This document shows positions 35,142 to 43,612 of a stretch of DNA of 64,000 nucleotides, in pieces (the stretch's first letter is position 1; the number at the start of each line of letters is the position of its first letter). Made by a program: the position numbers and the translations under genes. The DNA lies in NCBI RefSeq assembly GCF_019195395.1, contig NZ_CP078067.1, forward strand, positions 1,689,783-1,753,782, read 5' to 3'. Source of the DNA: Kaistella faecalis (lineage in GTDB: Bacteria > Bacteroidota > Bacteroidia > Flavobacteriales > Weeksellaceae). The notes beneath the pieces are model-generated. The model was not told the origin of the DNA. It made no database searches and saw nothing but the letters and a program-made list of their open reading frames with translations.

Positions 35142-35750
35142 ATGGAATTACTAAAAAGGTGGTCTAAAACAGATTTAGAAGCGGGCTGTGATGAAGTCGG
35201 ACGAGGTTGTTTATGCGGTCCTGTGGTGGCAGCTACCGTTATTGTCGACGAGACTTTCAGCCAGCATTTAGTCAACGATTCTAAGAAACTCACATTCCAA
35301 ACCAGGATGCAACTAGATGAATATATTAAAAGCAACGCAGTTGAATATGCTATCGCTGAAGTTTCACCCCAGCTTATCGATGAGCATAATATACTTAATG
35401 CGAGCATCCACGCGATGCATAAAGCGCTTGATCAGCTGAAAAACCGGCCCGGACTTATTCTGGTTGATGGAAACCGGTTTCATCCATACCAGTTTATCCC
35501 TCATGAGTGTATTGTAAAAGGAGATTCCAAGCTGCTTTCCATTGCATGCGCCTCAATATTAGCGAAAAATTATAGAGATCAATTGATGATGAAACTTCAT
35601 GAGGAATTCCCGGAGTATGGTTGGGATACCAATATGGGTTATGCGACTAAAATACACCGCGATGCACTCAATAAATGGGGTCCCACAGTGCACCACAGAA
35701 AATCTTTCAGGCTCGATTATAGTAGCGAAGAGCAGTCTTACGCCGGATAA
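35142..35750 (+). CDS. rnhB: Ribonuclease HII
   Basis: A 202-aa RNase HII that nicks at ribonucleotides in DNA and removes RNA from hybrids. The catalytic motif CDEVGRGCLCGPVVAA contains Asp17 and Glu18. LILVDGNRF supplies another acidic residue, and the C-terminal region is YGWDTNMGYATKIHRDAL. Length fits the family. It is a single gene. Confidence 0.95.
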   Translation: MELLKRWSKTDLEAGCDEVGRGCLCGPVVAATVIVDETFSQHLVNDSKKLTFQTRMQLDEYIKSNAVEYAIAEVSPQLIDEHNILNASIHAMHKALDQLKNRPGLILVDGNRFHPYQFIPHECIVKGDSKLLSIACASILAKNYRDQLMMKLHEEFPEYGWDTNMGYATKIHRDALNKWGPTVHHRKSFRLDYSSEEQSYAG

Positions 35751-35831
35751 GTCGAAAACATCTAGCTACTTCTGGGTGAATTTTCAAAAAATCGACATAT
35801 ACTCATCTATCACCTAAATCAATTATAGTTT

Positions 35832-35877
35832 CATTATAACTCCACTATGACTCCAATGTGGTATTAGAGTTATAATG
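35832..35877. repeat. 11-bp inverted repeat after rnhB
   Basis: Arms CATTATAACTC (35832-35842) and GAGTTATAATG (35867-35877) with a 24-base loop that itself carries CCAC/GTGG. It lies about 80 bases past rnhB. It lacks a T-run, so it is not a classical terminator. Confidence 0.6.
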
Positions 35878-35966
35878 GAGTTTTATTGGACTTATATTAG
35901 ACTTAGGTAAAAGAAAACCTGAGCCTTTTGAGAATGAATGGTGAACCGGACATAAAAGTATAGGAC

Positions 35967-35999
35967 AAAAAAAGCGGAAAATTCATTCCGCTTTTTTTT
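35967..35999. terminator. Terminator of yidC (bidirectional)
   Basis: Stem GCGGAA / TTCCGC extended by A7 on the left and T8 on the right around a 6-base loop. It lies 20 bases past the yidC stop on minus. Confidence 0.83.
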
Positions 36000-36018
36000 A
36001 AGTATATAATAAGATGTC

Positions 36019-37833
36019 TTATTTCTTTTTATTCGCCTGTTGCTGTTGTGCTTTCTGCTGCTCCTGAGCTTTCTCCATCATTTCACGCATTCTTTTCTGG
36101 AATTTCCCTTCTTTCTTAGGCTCTTTCTTTTTGTTGGCCTGAATAGTTGCATGAATCTTTTTCTCATCAAGAATCCAGTATTTAATAACGAGGATAATCA
36201 GGATGTTAATCGCGTTCGATACAAAATAATACCAGGAAAGACCTGAAGCTGAAGTGTTAAGGAAGAAAAGAAAGGTGATAGGGAAGATGTACATCAGCAC
36301 TTTCATATTCGGCATACCTTCCTGCTGTGGCTGCTGAATGTTCCCTGAAGTCATTACCGTATAAATTAAAATCACTACCGTACACGCAATCGCGAAAATA
36401 CTTAAATGCTCGCCCAGGAAAGGAATATTGAACGGAAGTTTAATCACATCATCGTAAGCGGTCAAATCTTTAGCGAACCAGAAACTTTTCCCCCGAAGGT
36501 CAATCATATTCGGGAAGAACCGGAAAAGCGCATAGAAAATGGGGATTTGAAGCAATGCCGGCAAACATCCCGCCATTTGGTTCACCCCGGCTTTACGGTA
36601 AACCGCCATCGTTTCCTGTTGCTTTTTCATCGGATCTGCATCCTTGAATTTTGCGTTTACTTCGTCAATTTCCGGACGAATTACCTTCATCATCGCACTC
36701 AGTTTATGCTGCTTGAACATCACCGGCGAAAGAATGATTTTAACAATAATCGTCATTAAGAAAATTACCCAGCCAGCAGCCAGTCCCCAGCTGGAGATCA
36801 GATTGTACATTGGGATGAAGAACCAACGGTTCATGCTGCCGATGAATGACCATCCTAAAGGTAATAACTCATCGAAATTTTTGTCATACGATTTCAGCAA
36901 TGGCAAATCCAAAGGAAGAAAATACCATTTGAAATTCTGGTTCAGTTCGCTTCCTGCCAAATCAACCTGTCCGTTGAAATTAAATTTTTTCAAAAATTCG
37001 CCTTCATCGATCATTTCCTGAGAACCTTTCGAGTTTTTAAAACCGTGCTGAGGTTCTATCACAGCAGAGAAAAACTGCTGTTTTATAGCAAGCCAGTTCA
37101 GTGTTTCATCCGGTTCGTCCATTTCGGTTCGTCCATCATAATCGAAACTGCTGTAATTATCGAATGAATAATTGAATTCTGTATGGGTTTGCTCCTGAGC
37201 GCGTCCTTTTTCCATTTCGCGTGCACTGAAATCCCAGATGAAATCTGCTTTCTGGTCAGAAACCAATTGGCTCAGGCCTTGTGTTTTGATATTAAAATCT
37301 ACCGTATATTTATCTAAAAGCGTATAAATAAACTGAATTGCAGCCCCATTTACATTCGCCTGCATCGTAACGGTGTTTCCGTTTTGTGTAGGCGTAAAAA
37401 TCAGGTCTTTGGTGTTGAAGGTTTTGCCGGTTTTGTCTTTGAACTGAAAACCATAAGAGGAATTATTCTTATCGAAAAACATTAAAGCTTTATCGTTGGC
37501 ATCGGTCTGTCTGTTATATGCTTTGTATTCATTAAGCTGAACTGTAGAAATTTGTCCGCCCAGGGTAGAAATTCCAACACTCAATTCCTTGTTTTTCAGT
37601 TCGACCTGTTGTATGGAAGTTGCTTTTACACTGTCGTTTAGATTAGTGACTAACGCGGGTTTTGTTGTGTTTACAATGTTGGTTTGCGTTGTTTTCGCCT
37701 GATTTTGGGCATCCAAAAGCTGCTGTTCTGTAGCCTGTTTGTTTTGGAAGTAAAACATGGCACCAATCAGAATCATGGAAAACAGGGCGAAACTTATCAA
37801 TTGGTTTTTATCTAAACCGCTATTTTGTTGCAT
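36019..37833 (-). CDS. yidC: Membrane protein insertase YidC
   Basis: A 604-aa inner-membrane insertase: N-terminal membrane anchor (residues 10-27), a large periplasmic beta domain (about 50-330) and a conserved five-helix core starting at WGLAAGWVIFLMTIIVKIIL. It includes VNQMAGCLPALLQIPIFYALF. The C-terminal tail is Lys/Gln-rich (EKAQEQQKAQQQQANKKK), as is common for ribosome contact. The size is typical of Gram-negative YidC. It lies downstream of pyrG, with a hairpin between. Confidence 0.96.
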   Translation of the reverse strand: MQQNSGLDKNQLISFALFSMILIGAMFYFQNKQATEQQLLDAQNQAKTTQTNIVNTTKPALVTNLNDSVKATSIQQVELKNKELSVGISTLGGQISTVQLNEYKAYNRQTDANDKALMFFDKNNSSYGFQFKDKTGKTFNTKDLIFTPTQNGNTVTMQANVNGAAIQFIYTLLDKYTVDFNIKTQGLSQLVSDQKADFIWDFSAREMEKGRAQEQTHTEFNYSFDNYSSFDYDGRTEMDEPDETLNWLAIKQQFFSAVIEPQHGFKNSKGSQEMIDEGEFLKKFNFNGQVDLAGSELNQNFKWYFLPLDLPLLKSYDKNFDELLPLGWSFIGSMNRWFFIPMYNLISSWGLAAGWVIFLMTIIVKIILSPVMFKQHKLSAMMKVIRPEIDEVNAKFKDADPMKKQQETMAVYRKAGVNQMAGCLPALLQIPIFYALFRFFPNMIDLRGKSFWFAKDLTAYDDVIKLPFNIPFLGEHLSIFAIACTVVILIYTVMTSGNIQQPQQEGMPNMKVLMYIFPITFLFFLNTSASGLSWYYFVSNAINILIILVIKYWILDEKKIHATIQANKKKEPKKEGKFQKRMREMMEKAQEQQKAQQQQANKKK

Positions 37834-37961
37834 CTTTCTTTATATTGAATTTTTGATTATTGGGTATGAACTACTATTAAATCAACCCTTTAATTTTGGC
37901 TGACAAAAATACTGATTTTTTTGGCAATGAAGAATTTTTTGTCAACTCATTTAAAAACAAA

Positions 37962-37990
37962 GAGATAAAAAACATTTTGTCTTTTATCTC
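37962..37990 (-). terminator. Terminator of pyrG
   Basis: Stem GAGATAAAA / TTTTATCTC with an 11-base loop, directly after the pyrG stop on minus. The following minus sequence is T-rich. Confidence 0.6.
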
Positions 37991-37996
37991 CTGTAA

Positions 37997-39604
37997 TTAT
38001 TTTTTGCTTGCCGCCTTTATAAGTGCTTTAAACAAAGGATGTGGCGACGCAACTGTACTTTTATATTCGGGATGGTACTGCACACCAATGTAAAACGGGT
38101 GATTTTTAAGTTCCAGCGTTTCTACCAAAGCAGTTTCCGGATTCAGGCCGGTAGGCGTAAGACCATTTTTCTCGAATTCCTCCTTGTATTCGGAATTGAA
38201 CTCGTAACGGTGGCGGTGCCTTTCAGAAATGTTTTTGGAGCCATAGATCTCCTGGAGTTTGGTGTTGGGTTTCAATGCACATTTCCAGGCGCCTAACCTC
38301 ATGGTCCCGCCTTTGTCGACAACATTCTTCTGTTCTTCCATTAAAGAAATTACAGGGTCCGGAGTCGAAGTGTCAAATTCCATAGAGTTGGCCTTTTTGT
38401 AACCCAAAACGTTTCGGGCAAATTCTATGGTCATGATTTGCATTCCCAAACAGATTCCCAGCAACGGAACATTATTTTCCCGTGCGTATTTGGCGGCAGA
38501 TATTTTTCCTTCGATTCCTCTGTCACCAAAACCTGGCGCAATCAGCATTCCGTCGATGCCTTTAAAGGTTTCCTTTGTGTTTTCTTCGGTAATGTCGCCA
38601 CTGTAAACCCAGCGGATTTTTACTTCGGTCTCGAGATCGGCACCTGCATGAATAAATGCTTCTGCAATTGATTTATAGGAATCCTGAAGCGATACATATT
38701 TTCCAACCAAAGCAATTTCCACAGATTTTTTTGGGTTCTGGTATCTTTTCAGGAAGTTTTTCCAGTCTTTTAGATCCGCATCTTTCTCAGACTTTAAATT
38801 AAGTTCTTTCAGTACAACATCATCAAAATTCTGTTTCTGAAGATAAAGCGGAACTTCATAAATGGTGGCCAAATCTTTACATTCAATAACATTTTCAAGA
38901 GATACATTACAGAACTGCGCAAGTTTTGCACGCTGTTCTTTGGGGATTTTATGCTCCGTTCTGCATACCAGAACGTCCGCCTGAATTCCCGATTCCATCA
39001 GCTGGCGCACAGAGTGCTGGGAAGGTTTTGTTTTCAGTTCGCCGCTTGCCGCTAGATACGGAAGCAAAGTGAGGTGGATCACCATGGAGTTGTTTTCTCC
39101 CAGTTCCCATTTCAGCTGTCTCACACTTTCTATATAAGGAAGCGACTCAATATCGCCGACAGTACCACCGATTTCGGTGATGATGATGTCATAGTTCTGT
39201 TTTGCCAGAATTTTAATTCTGCGTTTTATTTCATTGGTGATGTGTGGAATAACCTGCACCGTTTTTCCTAAAAAGTCTCCTTTTCTTTCTTTTTCAATAA
39301 CCGTCTGGTAAATTTTACCCGTGGTAACATTATTGTTTTGGGAAGTGGTTGAGTTGAGGAATCTTTCGTAGTGTCCCAAATCCAAATCGGTTTCTGCACC
39401 GTCTTCGGTCACGTAACATTCGCCGTGTTCGTAAGGATTTAAAGTGCCGGGATCGATATTGATATAGGGATCAAGTTTCTGAATGGTGACATTGAAACCG
39501 CGGGATTTTAGAAGAAGTCCCAAAGAAGCGGATACAATTCCCTTTCCCAAAGATGAAGTAACACCTCCTGTTACGAAGATGTATTTCGTGTTCTTTTTAC
39601 TCAT
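37997..39604 (-). CDS. pyrG: CTP synthase
   Basis: PyrG aminates UTP to CTP using glutamine. The ATG at 39604 (MSKKNTKYIFVTGGVTSSLGKG) gives 535 aa, the usual length; the longer frame from 39640 would run through the promoter. The synthetase domain has GGVTSSLGKGIVSASLG, KLDPYINIDPGTLNPYEHGE and ITEIGGTVGDIESLP. The glutaminase domain has the nucleophile elbow LLGICLGMQIM and the HPEY histidine near the end. A consensus promoter precedes it. Confidence 0.97.
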   Translation of the reverse strand: MSKKNTKYIFVTGGVTSSLGKGIVSASLGLLLKSRGFNVTIQKLDPYINIDPGTLNPYEHGECYVTEDGAETDLDLGHYERFLNSTTSQNNNVTTGKIYQTVIEKERKGDFLGKTVQVIPHITNEIKRRIKILAKQNYDIIITEIGGTVGDIESLPYIESVRQLKWELGENNSMVIHLTLLPYLAASGELKTKPSQHSVRQLMESGIQADVLVCRTEHKIPKEQRAKLAQFCNVSLENVIECKDLATIYEVPLYLQKQNFDDVVLKELNLKSEKDADLKDWKNFLKRYQNPKKSVEIALVGKYVSLQDSYKSIAEAFIHAGADLETEVKIRWVYSGDITEENTKETFKGIDGMLIAPGFGDRGIEGKISAAKYARENNVPLLGICLGMQIMTIEFARNVLGYKKANSMEFDTSTPDPVISLMEEQKNVVDKGGTMRLGAWKCALKPNTKLQEIYGSKNISERHRHRYEFNSEYKEEFEKNGLTPTGLNPETALVETLELKNHPFYIGVQYHPEYKSTVASPHPLFKALIKAASKK

Positions 39605-39619
39605 TAGATTAGGTTTGTG

Positions 39620-39651
39620 CAAAGTTAAGTGAATTTGCAACGCGGTACAAA
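39620..39651 (-). promoter_or_regulatory. Promoter of pyrG
   Basis: Read on minus, -33 TTTG (39648-39651), a 20-base spacer, and -7 TAACTTTG (39620-39627): both boxes match the Bacteroidota consensus exactly. The -7 box lies 15 bases before the chosen start codon. Confidence 0.75.
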
Positions 39652-39842
39652 TTAATCCTGTCGAAAGTCATTTAAATAAAAACTGAAATTTTAAAAATTT
39701 TCAGTATGTTGCAATTCAGGTAGTTAAGCTATTTAAGGTATGAGAAATGTCATTTTTAATTATCGGGAAATGCCCTTAACTTTACATAGTAATTCAGCTC
39801 CAATAAACACTGAAAATTAATAATAACTAAAATATTAAAAAA

Positions 39843-40370
39843 ATGGAAAACACTATCAAATCCGCAATCCTTCTCTTCGCTTTCACCTTTTTTGGACTGG
39901 TTAACGCCCAGAATATTACAGGAAAATCTTCAAAAATTACGGTTGACGGAACCTCTCCGATGCATGATTGGGTGATGACTTCTTCTTCATCTAACTTCAG
40001 CGGTACTGTAAGCGGAAATGCCATTACAAACGTAAAATTCAGCATGCCGGTAAAAAATCTTAAAAGTGCAAAAGGTAAAATGATGGATAATAAAGCTTAT
40101 GAAGCTCTGAAAGCTGATAAAGCCCCGAACATCAGTTTCACTGCGACTTCGTTAAGCGTAGGTAAAGGTAATTTAGCCGGAAAACTCACAATAGCAGGAG
40201 TTACAAAAGACGTCAGCTTCCCGGTAAATGTGGTTAAAAACGGTGCATCTTATAATATTACAGGAACAGAAAACCTTAAATTATCGGATTTCGGAATGGA
40301 AAGACCCGGATTCATGGGTGTAAAAACCGGTGACGCGATTAAGGTTACGGTAAATATTGTTGCCAACTAG
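39843..40370 (+). CDS. YceI family protein
   Basis: A 175-aa exported protein (signal peptide 1-20, ending LVNAQ) with the YceI lipocalin-like barrel: KITVDGTSPMHDWVMTSS, VPVKNLKSAKGKMMDNKAYEAL-type segment and LTIAGVTKDVSFPVNV. YceI proteins bind polyprenoid or other lipids in the periplasm; the ligand here is unknown. A -7-like TAACTTTA lies about 60 bases upstream, and a terminator follows. Confidence 0.88.
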   Translation: MENTIKSAILLFAFTFFGLVNAQNITGKSSKITVDGTSPMHDWVMTSSSSNFSGTVSGNAITNVKFSMPVKNLKSAKGKMMDNKAYEALKADKAPNISFTATSLSVGKGNLAGKLTIAGVTKDVSFPVNVVKNGASYNITGTENLKLSDFGMERPGFMGVKTGDAIKVTVNIVAN

Positions 40371-40388
40371 TATCATATATTTTCTTAC

Positions 40389-40419
40389 AAAATAACCGCT
40401 CAGAAGCGGTTATTTTTTT
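40389..40419 (+). terminator. Terminator of yceI
   Basis: Stem AATAACCGCT / AGCGGTTATT (10 bp, 4-base loop) followed by T7. Confidence 0.88.
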
Positions 40420-40464
40420 GGGCTAAAATCTGCTTAATTGAAAAAAAAGCAGGAAATTCGCAAC

Positions 40465-41811
40465 ATGGCAAAAGTGAAAACGGCATATTTCTGTCAGAAT
40501 TGCGGCACGCAGTATCCGCAATGGCTTGGGCAGTGCAAAAACTGCGGCGAATGGAATACTTTGGTGGAAGAAATTGTAGAGAAATCTCCGGTCAAAAGTT
40601 TCTCCGACCGATCCAAGCAGCACATCATCAATATCATTGAAGTTGAAACCCATGAGGAACCGCGTATTACGACACCTTCAGAAGAATTGAACCGTGTTCT
40701 GGGCGGCGGAATTGTTCTGGGCTCTGTAACGTTAATCGGCGGTGAGCCCGGAATCGGGAAATCAACTTTACTGCTGCAGCTTGCTTTAAAAATGAAGAAG
40801 AAAATTCTTTACGTTTCAGGCGAAGAAAGCGCGTCCCAGATTAAAATGCGTGCAGACCGGCTCACAGAACTCCAGAATCCGCACTGCTATCTTTTTACAG
40901 AAACCTCCGTCGAAAAAATTCTTCATGAAGCCAAAAAACTGAAACCGGATTTTGTCATCATCGATTCCATTCAAACACTTCAAAGCCAACTGATTGAAAG
41001 TTCTCCCGGAACTGTTTCGCAAATCCGCGAATGTTCAAATGAAATCATCAAATATGCTAAAGAAAGCAACACGCCGGTATTTTTAGTCGGTCACATCACC
41101 AAAGACGGACAAATTGCCGGTCCCAAAGTCCTCGAACACATGGTCGATGTTGTTCTGAATTTTGACGGCGACCGAAATCATTTGTTCAGATTGTTGCGTG
41201 CGAACAAAAACCGTTTCGGTTCTACCTCAGAGATTGGGATTTACGAAATGGTTTCTCAGGGTTTAAAGGAAATTAAAAACCCTTCAGAAATCCTCATCAC
41301 CAAGAAATTTGAAGAGCTTTCAGGAAATTCCGTGGCCGTAACTTTAGAAGGAAACCGCCCGATGCTCATTGAAATTCAGGCTTTGGTAAGTACTGCAGTG
41401 TACGGAACCCCGCAGAGAAGCTGTACGGGTTTCGATTCGAAAAGGCTCAATATGCTTTTGGCGGTTCTGGAAAAGCGTGCAGGTTTTCAGCTGGGCGCCA
41501 AAGATGTTTTTCTGAATATTACAGGCGGCATCAAAACCGATGATCCAGCGCTGGATTTGGCTGTTGTGGCTTCTGTGCTTTCCTCCAACGAAGATATTGC
41601 GATTTCCGAACACTTCTGTTTTGCAGGAGAAATTGGGTTGAGCGGAGAAATCCGGCCGGTTTCGCAGATCGAGCAGCGTATCTCAGAGGCTGAAAAACTC
41701 GGCTATGAAAAGATTTTTGTCTCTAATTTAAATAAGATTCCAAAAAAGAAGTTTGGAATTACCATTGTTGAAGTAAGTAAGATTGAGGATTTTCATGAGT
41801 ATTTGTTTTAA
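40465..41811 (+). CDS. radA: DNA repair protein RadA
   Basis: A 448-aa RadA (Sms). The ATG at 40465 (MAKVKTAYFCQNCG) starts directly at the four-Cys zinc finger (CQNCG...CKNCG). Walker A is GGEPGIGKSTLLLQ, and the RadA-specific RANKNRFGST (KNRFG) and the C-terminal Lon-like protease fold (LDLAVVASVLSSN, FAGEIGLSGEIRPV) are present. RadA is a DnaB-like helicase that helps branch migration in recombination. It is followed by an AcpH-like gene after 8 bases. Confidence 0.96.
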   Translation: MAKVKTAYFCQNCGTQYPQWLGQCKNCGEWNTLVEEIVEKSPVKSFSDRSKQHIINIIEVETHEEPRITTPSEELNRVLGGGIVLGSVTLIGGEPGIGKSTLLLQLALKMKKKILYVSGEESASQIKMRADRLTELQNPHCYLFTETSVEKILHEAKKLKPDFVIIDSIQTLQSQLIESSPGTVSQIRECSNEIIKYAKESNTPVFLVGHITKDGQIAGPKVLEHMVDVVLNFDGDRNHLFRLLRANKNRFGSTSEIGIYEMVSQGLKEIKNPSEILITKKFEELSGNSVAVTLEGNRPMLIEIQALVSTAVYGTPQRSCTGFDSKRLNMLLAVLEKRAGFQLGAKDVFLNITGGIKTDDPALDLAVVASVLSSNEDIAISEHFCFAGEIGLSGEIRPVSQIEQRISEAEKLGYEKIFVSNLNKIPKKKFGITIVEVSKIEDFHEYLF

Positions 41812-41819
41812 ATTTACTT

Positions 41820-42398
41820 ATGAATTTTCTCGCCCATTCTTACCTTACGTTTACCGATGAACAGATTGTCGGGCAGTTCCTGCAGGATTTTATCAGGAAC
41901 AAAGACCGGTTTTCATTCCCCCAAAAAATAGGAGAGGGAATTACTTTGCACCGCGCGATCGATACCTTTACCGATGCCCATCCGGAAATTCATGAGGCTA
42001 AGAAGATTTTCAGTCCACTGGTACGATTGTATGCTGGGGCTTTTGTGGATGTGGCTTTCGATTATTTTCTTGCCAATTCATTGCCCGATAAAATATTAAA
42101 AGAACATTCAGAAAAAGTGTACCGCGTTTTGAGAAATCATGAAGAATTTCTTCCCGAAAATTTCCTCAGAATGCTCGACAGGATGGAAAAAGACAACTGG
42201 CTTTACAACTACCGCGCAGATTGGGGAATTGAGTTTTCGATGAAAAACGTACTGAACAAAGCGAAATATCTGAATAAAAATCTGGCGGTTTTCGAAGTTT
42301 TCCTCAATAATAAACCGCGGCTGCAATATCATTTTGATCATTTTTTTCCTGATCTTGTTGAAGAAGTACAGAAAATTGATTCGGGATTCCGTTCTTAG
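41820..42398 (+). CDS. Acyl-carrier-protein phosphodiesterase-like protein (AcpH)
   Basis: A 192-aa protein starting MNFLAHSYLTFTDEQIVGQFLQDF, with the family's TLHRAIDTFTDAHPEI and LYAGAFVDVAFDYFLA, the His/Asp-rich motifs expected of an HD-like metal site. AcpH removes 4'-phosphopantetheine from ACP in E. coli; physiological use elsewhere is uncertain. It ends in a 4-base convergent overlap with the DUF6702 gene. Confidence 0.85.
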   Translation: MNFLAHSYLTFTDEQIVGQFLQDFIRNKDRFSFPQKIGEGITLHRAIDTFTDAHPEIHEAKKIFSPLVRLYAGAFVDVAFDYFLANSLPDKILKEHSEKVYRVLRNHEEFLPENFLRMLDRMEKDNWLYNYRADWGIEFSMKNVLNKAKYLNKNLAVFEVFLNNKPRLQYHFDHFFPDLVEEVQKIDSGFRS

Positions 42399-42895
42399 AA
42401 GTTCTGGTACAGATAGCGGTCGGGATAATTTAATCTTTGGCTTTTTCGGGTTCCGTTCACGATGATGTGGACGATATTCAGCTGATCATCGAATAAATTA
42501 TACAGAAAACTTACTGCCGTTTCCACCTTTTTTGGCTGAATGACTTTCTCAGATTCCAGATAAATGTTTACAGACTCGCTGTCTTCTTCGTAACCTAAAT
42601 ATTTGATTTTCAAAAATTTATTATCTGCTTTCAGTTTCAGGTATTCTTCACAATACTGAATCAGATAAGCGTTAATCTGAGATTTATATTTTGCATCATT
42701 AAAGTGAACGGCTTTTCCGTATTTTTCTTTAAGGGCATTTTCCAGATCATCCAGAAAAAACTTTCCGCTTATTTCGAAAGTTTCTGATTTAGAATTGTAA
42801 TTAAATTCTACAGATCCAACGTGATAAGGGTGGATTTCGTTTGCTGAGCTAAGGCTGAAAACCGAAAAAAGGAGGATGAAAAATAACTTTTGCAT
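42395..42895 (-). CDS. DUF6702 exported protein
   Basis: A 166-aa protein with a signal peptide (residues 1-18, FSLSSANE) and a beta-rich body (YHVGSVEFNYNSKSETFEISGKFFLDDLE). It matches the DUF6702 pattern seen next to HupE-like and M1 peptidase genes in Flavobacteriia. Function unknown. It is divergent from the HupE-like gene (about 55 bases) and overlaps the AcpH-like gene tail to tail by 4 bases. Confidence 0.75.
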   Translation of the reverse strand: MQKLFFILLFSVFSLSSANEIHPYHVGSVEFNYNSKSETFEISGKFFLDDLENALKEKYGKAVHFNDAKYKSQINAYLIQYCEEYLKLKADNKFLKIKYLGYEEDSESVNIYLESEKVIQPKKVETAVSFLYNLFDDQLNIVHIIVNGTRKSQRLNYPDRYLYQNF

Positions 42896-42950
42896 GGGTC
42901 AAAAATAGAAATAAATTTTGTATTATCGTCCCGCTAAAAATATGCATGAT

Positions 42951-43529
42951 ATGAACGATTTTTTATTTTATCTGAACCTGGGTTGGGAACATATTATTTC
43001 ACTGGATGCGCTGGATCATCAGCTTTTTGTGCTGGTTTTGGTCGCTGTTTTTGTGATGAAAGACTGGAAGGATATTCTGTGGATTATTACCGCATTCACA
43101 ATCGGTCATTCGATTACATTGGCCTTAAGCGTGTTCGATATTGTACGGGCGCCAGCGAAGTGGGTAGAATTTTTAATCCCACTTACCATTGTGATTACGG
43201 CTTTTGATAATATCCTGATGAGAAACCGGCCGAACAACCTGATGAAGATGAATTTTTATCTCGCGCTTTTTTTCGGTTTGATTCACGGGATGGGATTTGC
43301 CAACACGGCGAGAATGATGATCGCCAATGAACAGCACATTTTCGTTCCCCTGCTTGGATTTAATATTGGATTGGAGCTAGGTCAGATTGCAGTAGTAGCG
43401 GCTATTTTAATTATACAGTTTATCCTGCTCAACCTTTTTAAAGTCAACCGAAAAGACTGGATTATGTTTATCTCTTCAGGAGTTTTTGCACTGTCCTTAA
43501 AAATGACATTAGAAAGAATTCCGTTTTAA
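42951..43529 (+). CDS. HupE/UreJ-like membrane protein
   Basis: A 192-aa protein with about six membrane helices. The ATG at 42951 (MNDFLFYLNLGWEHIISLDALDHQLFVLVL) is preferred; 42942 is an alternative. His residues in GWEHI, ALDHQ and FTIGHSITL match the HupE/UreJ pattern, a family often linked to nickel or cobalt uptake. In Flavobacteriia it is found with DUF6702 and M1 peptidase genes as here, so metal supply for the peptidase is a tempting but unproven link. Confidence 0.8.
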   Translation: MNDFLFYLNLGWEHIISLDALDHQLFVLVLVAVFVMKDWKDILWIITAFTIGHSITLALSVFDIVRAPAKWVEFLIPLTIVITAFDNILMRNRPNNLMKMNFYLALFFGLIHGMGFANTARMMIANEQHIFVPLLGFNIGLELGQIAVVAAILIIQFILLNLFKVNRKDWIMFISSGVFALSLKMTLERIPF

Positions 43530-43612
43530 GCTGTAAAAGTTTACATTTATAATAGGTTATCTGTAACGATTTCTTAATTTTGATGACTATTGTATCATAT
43601 CACCACATTCCT

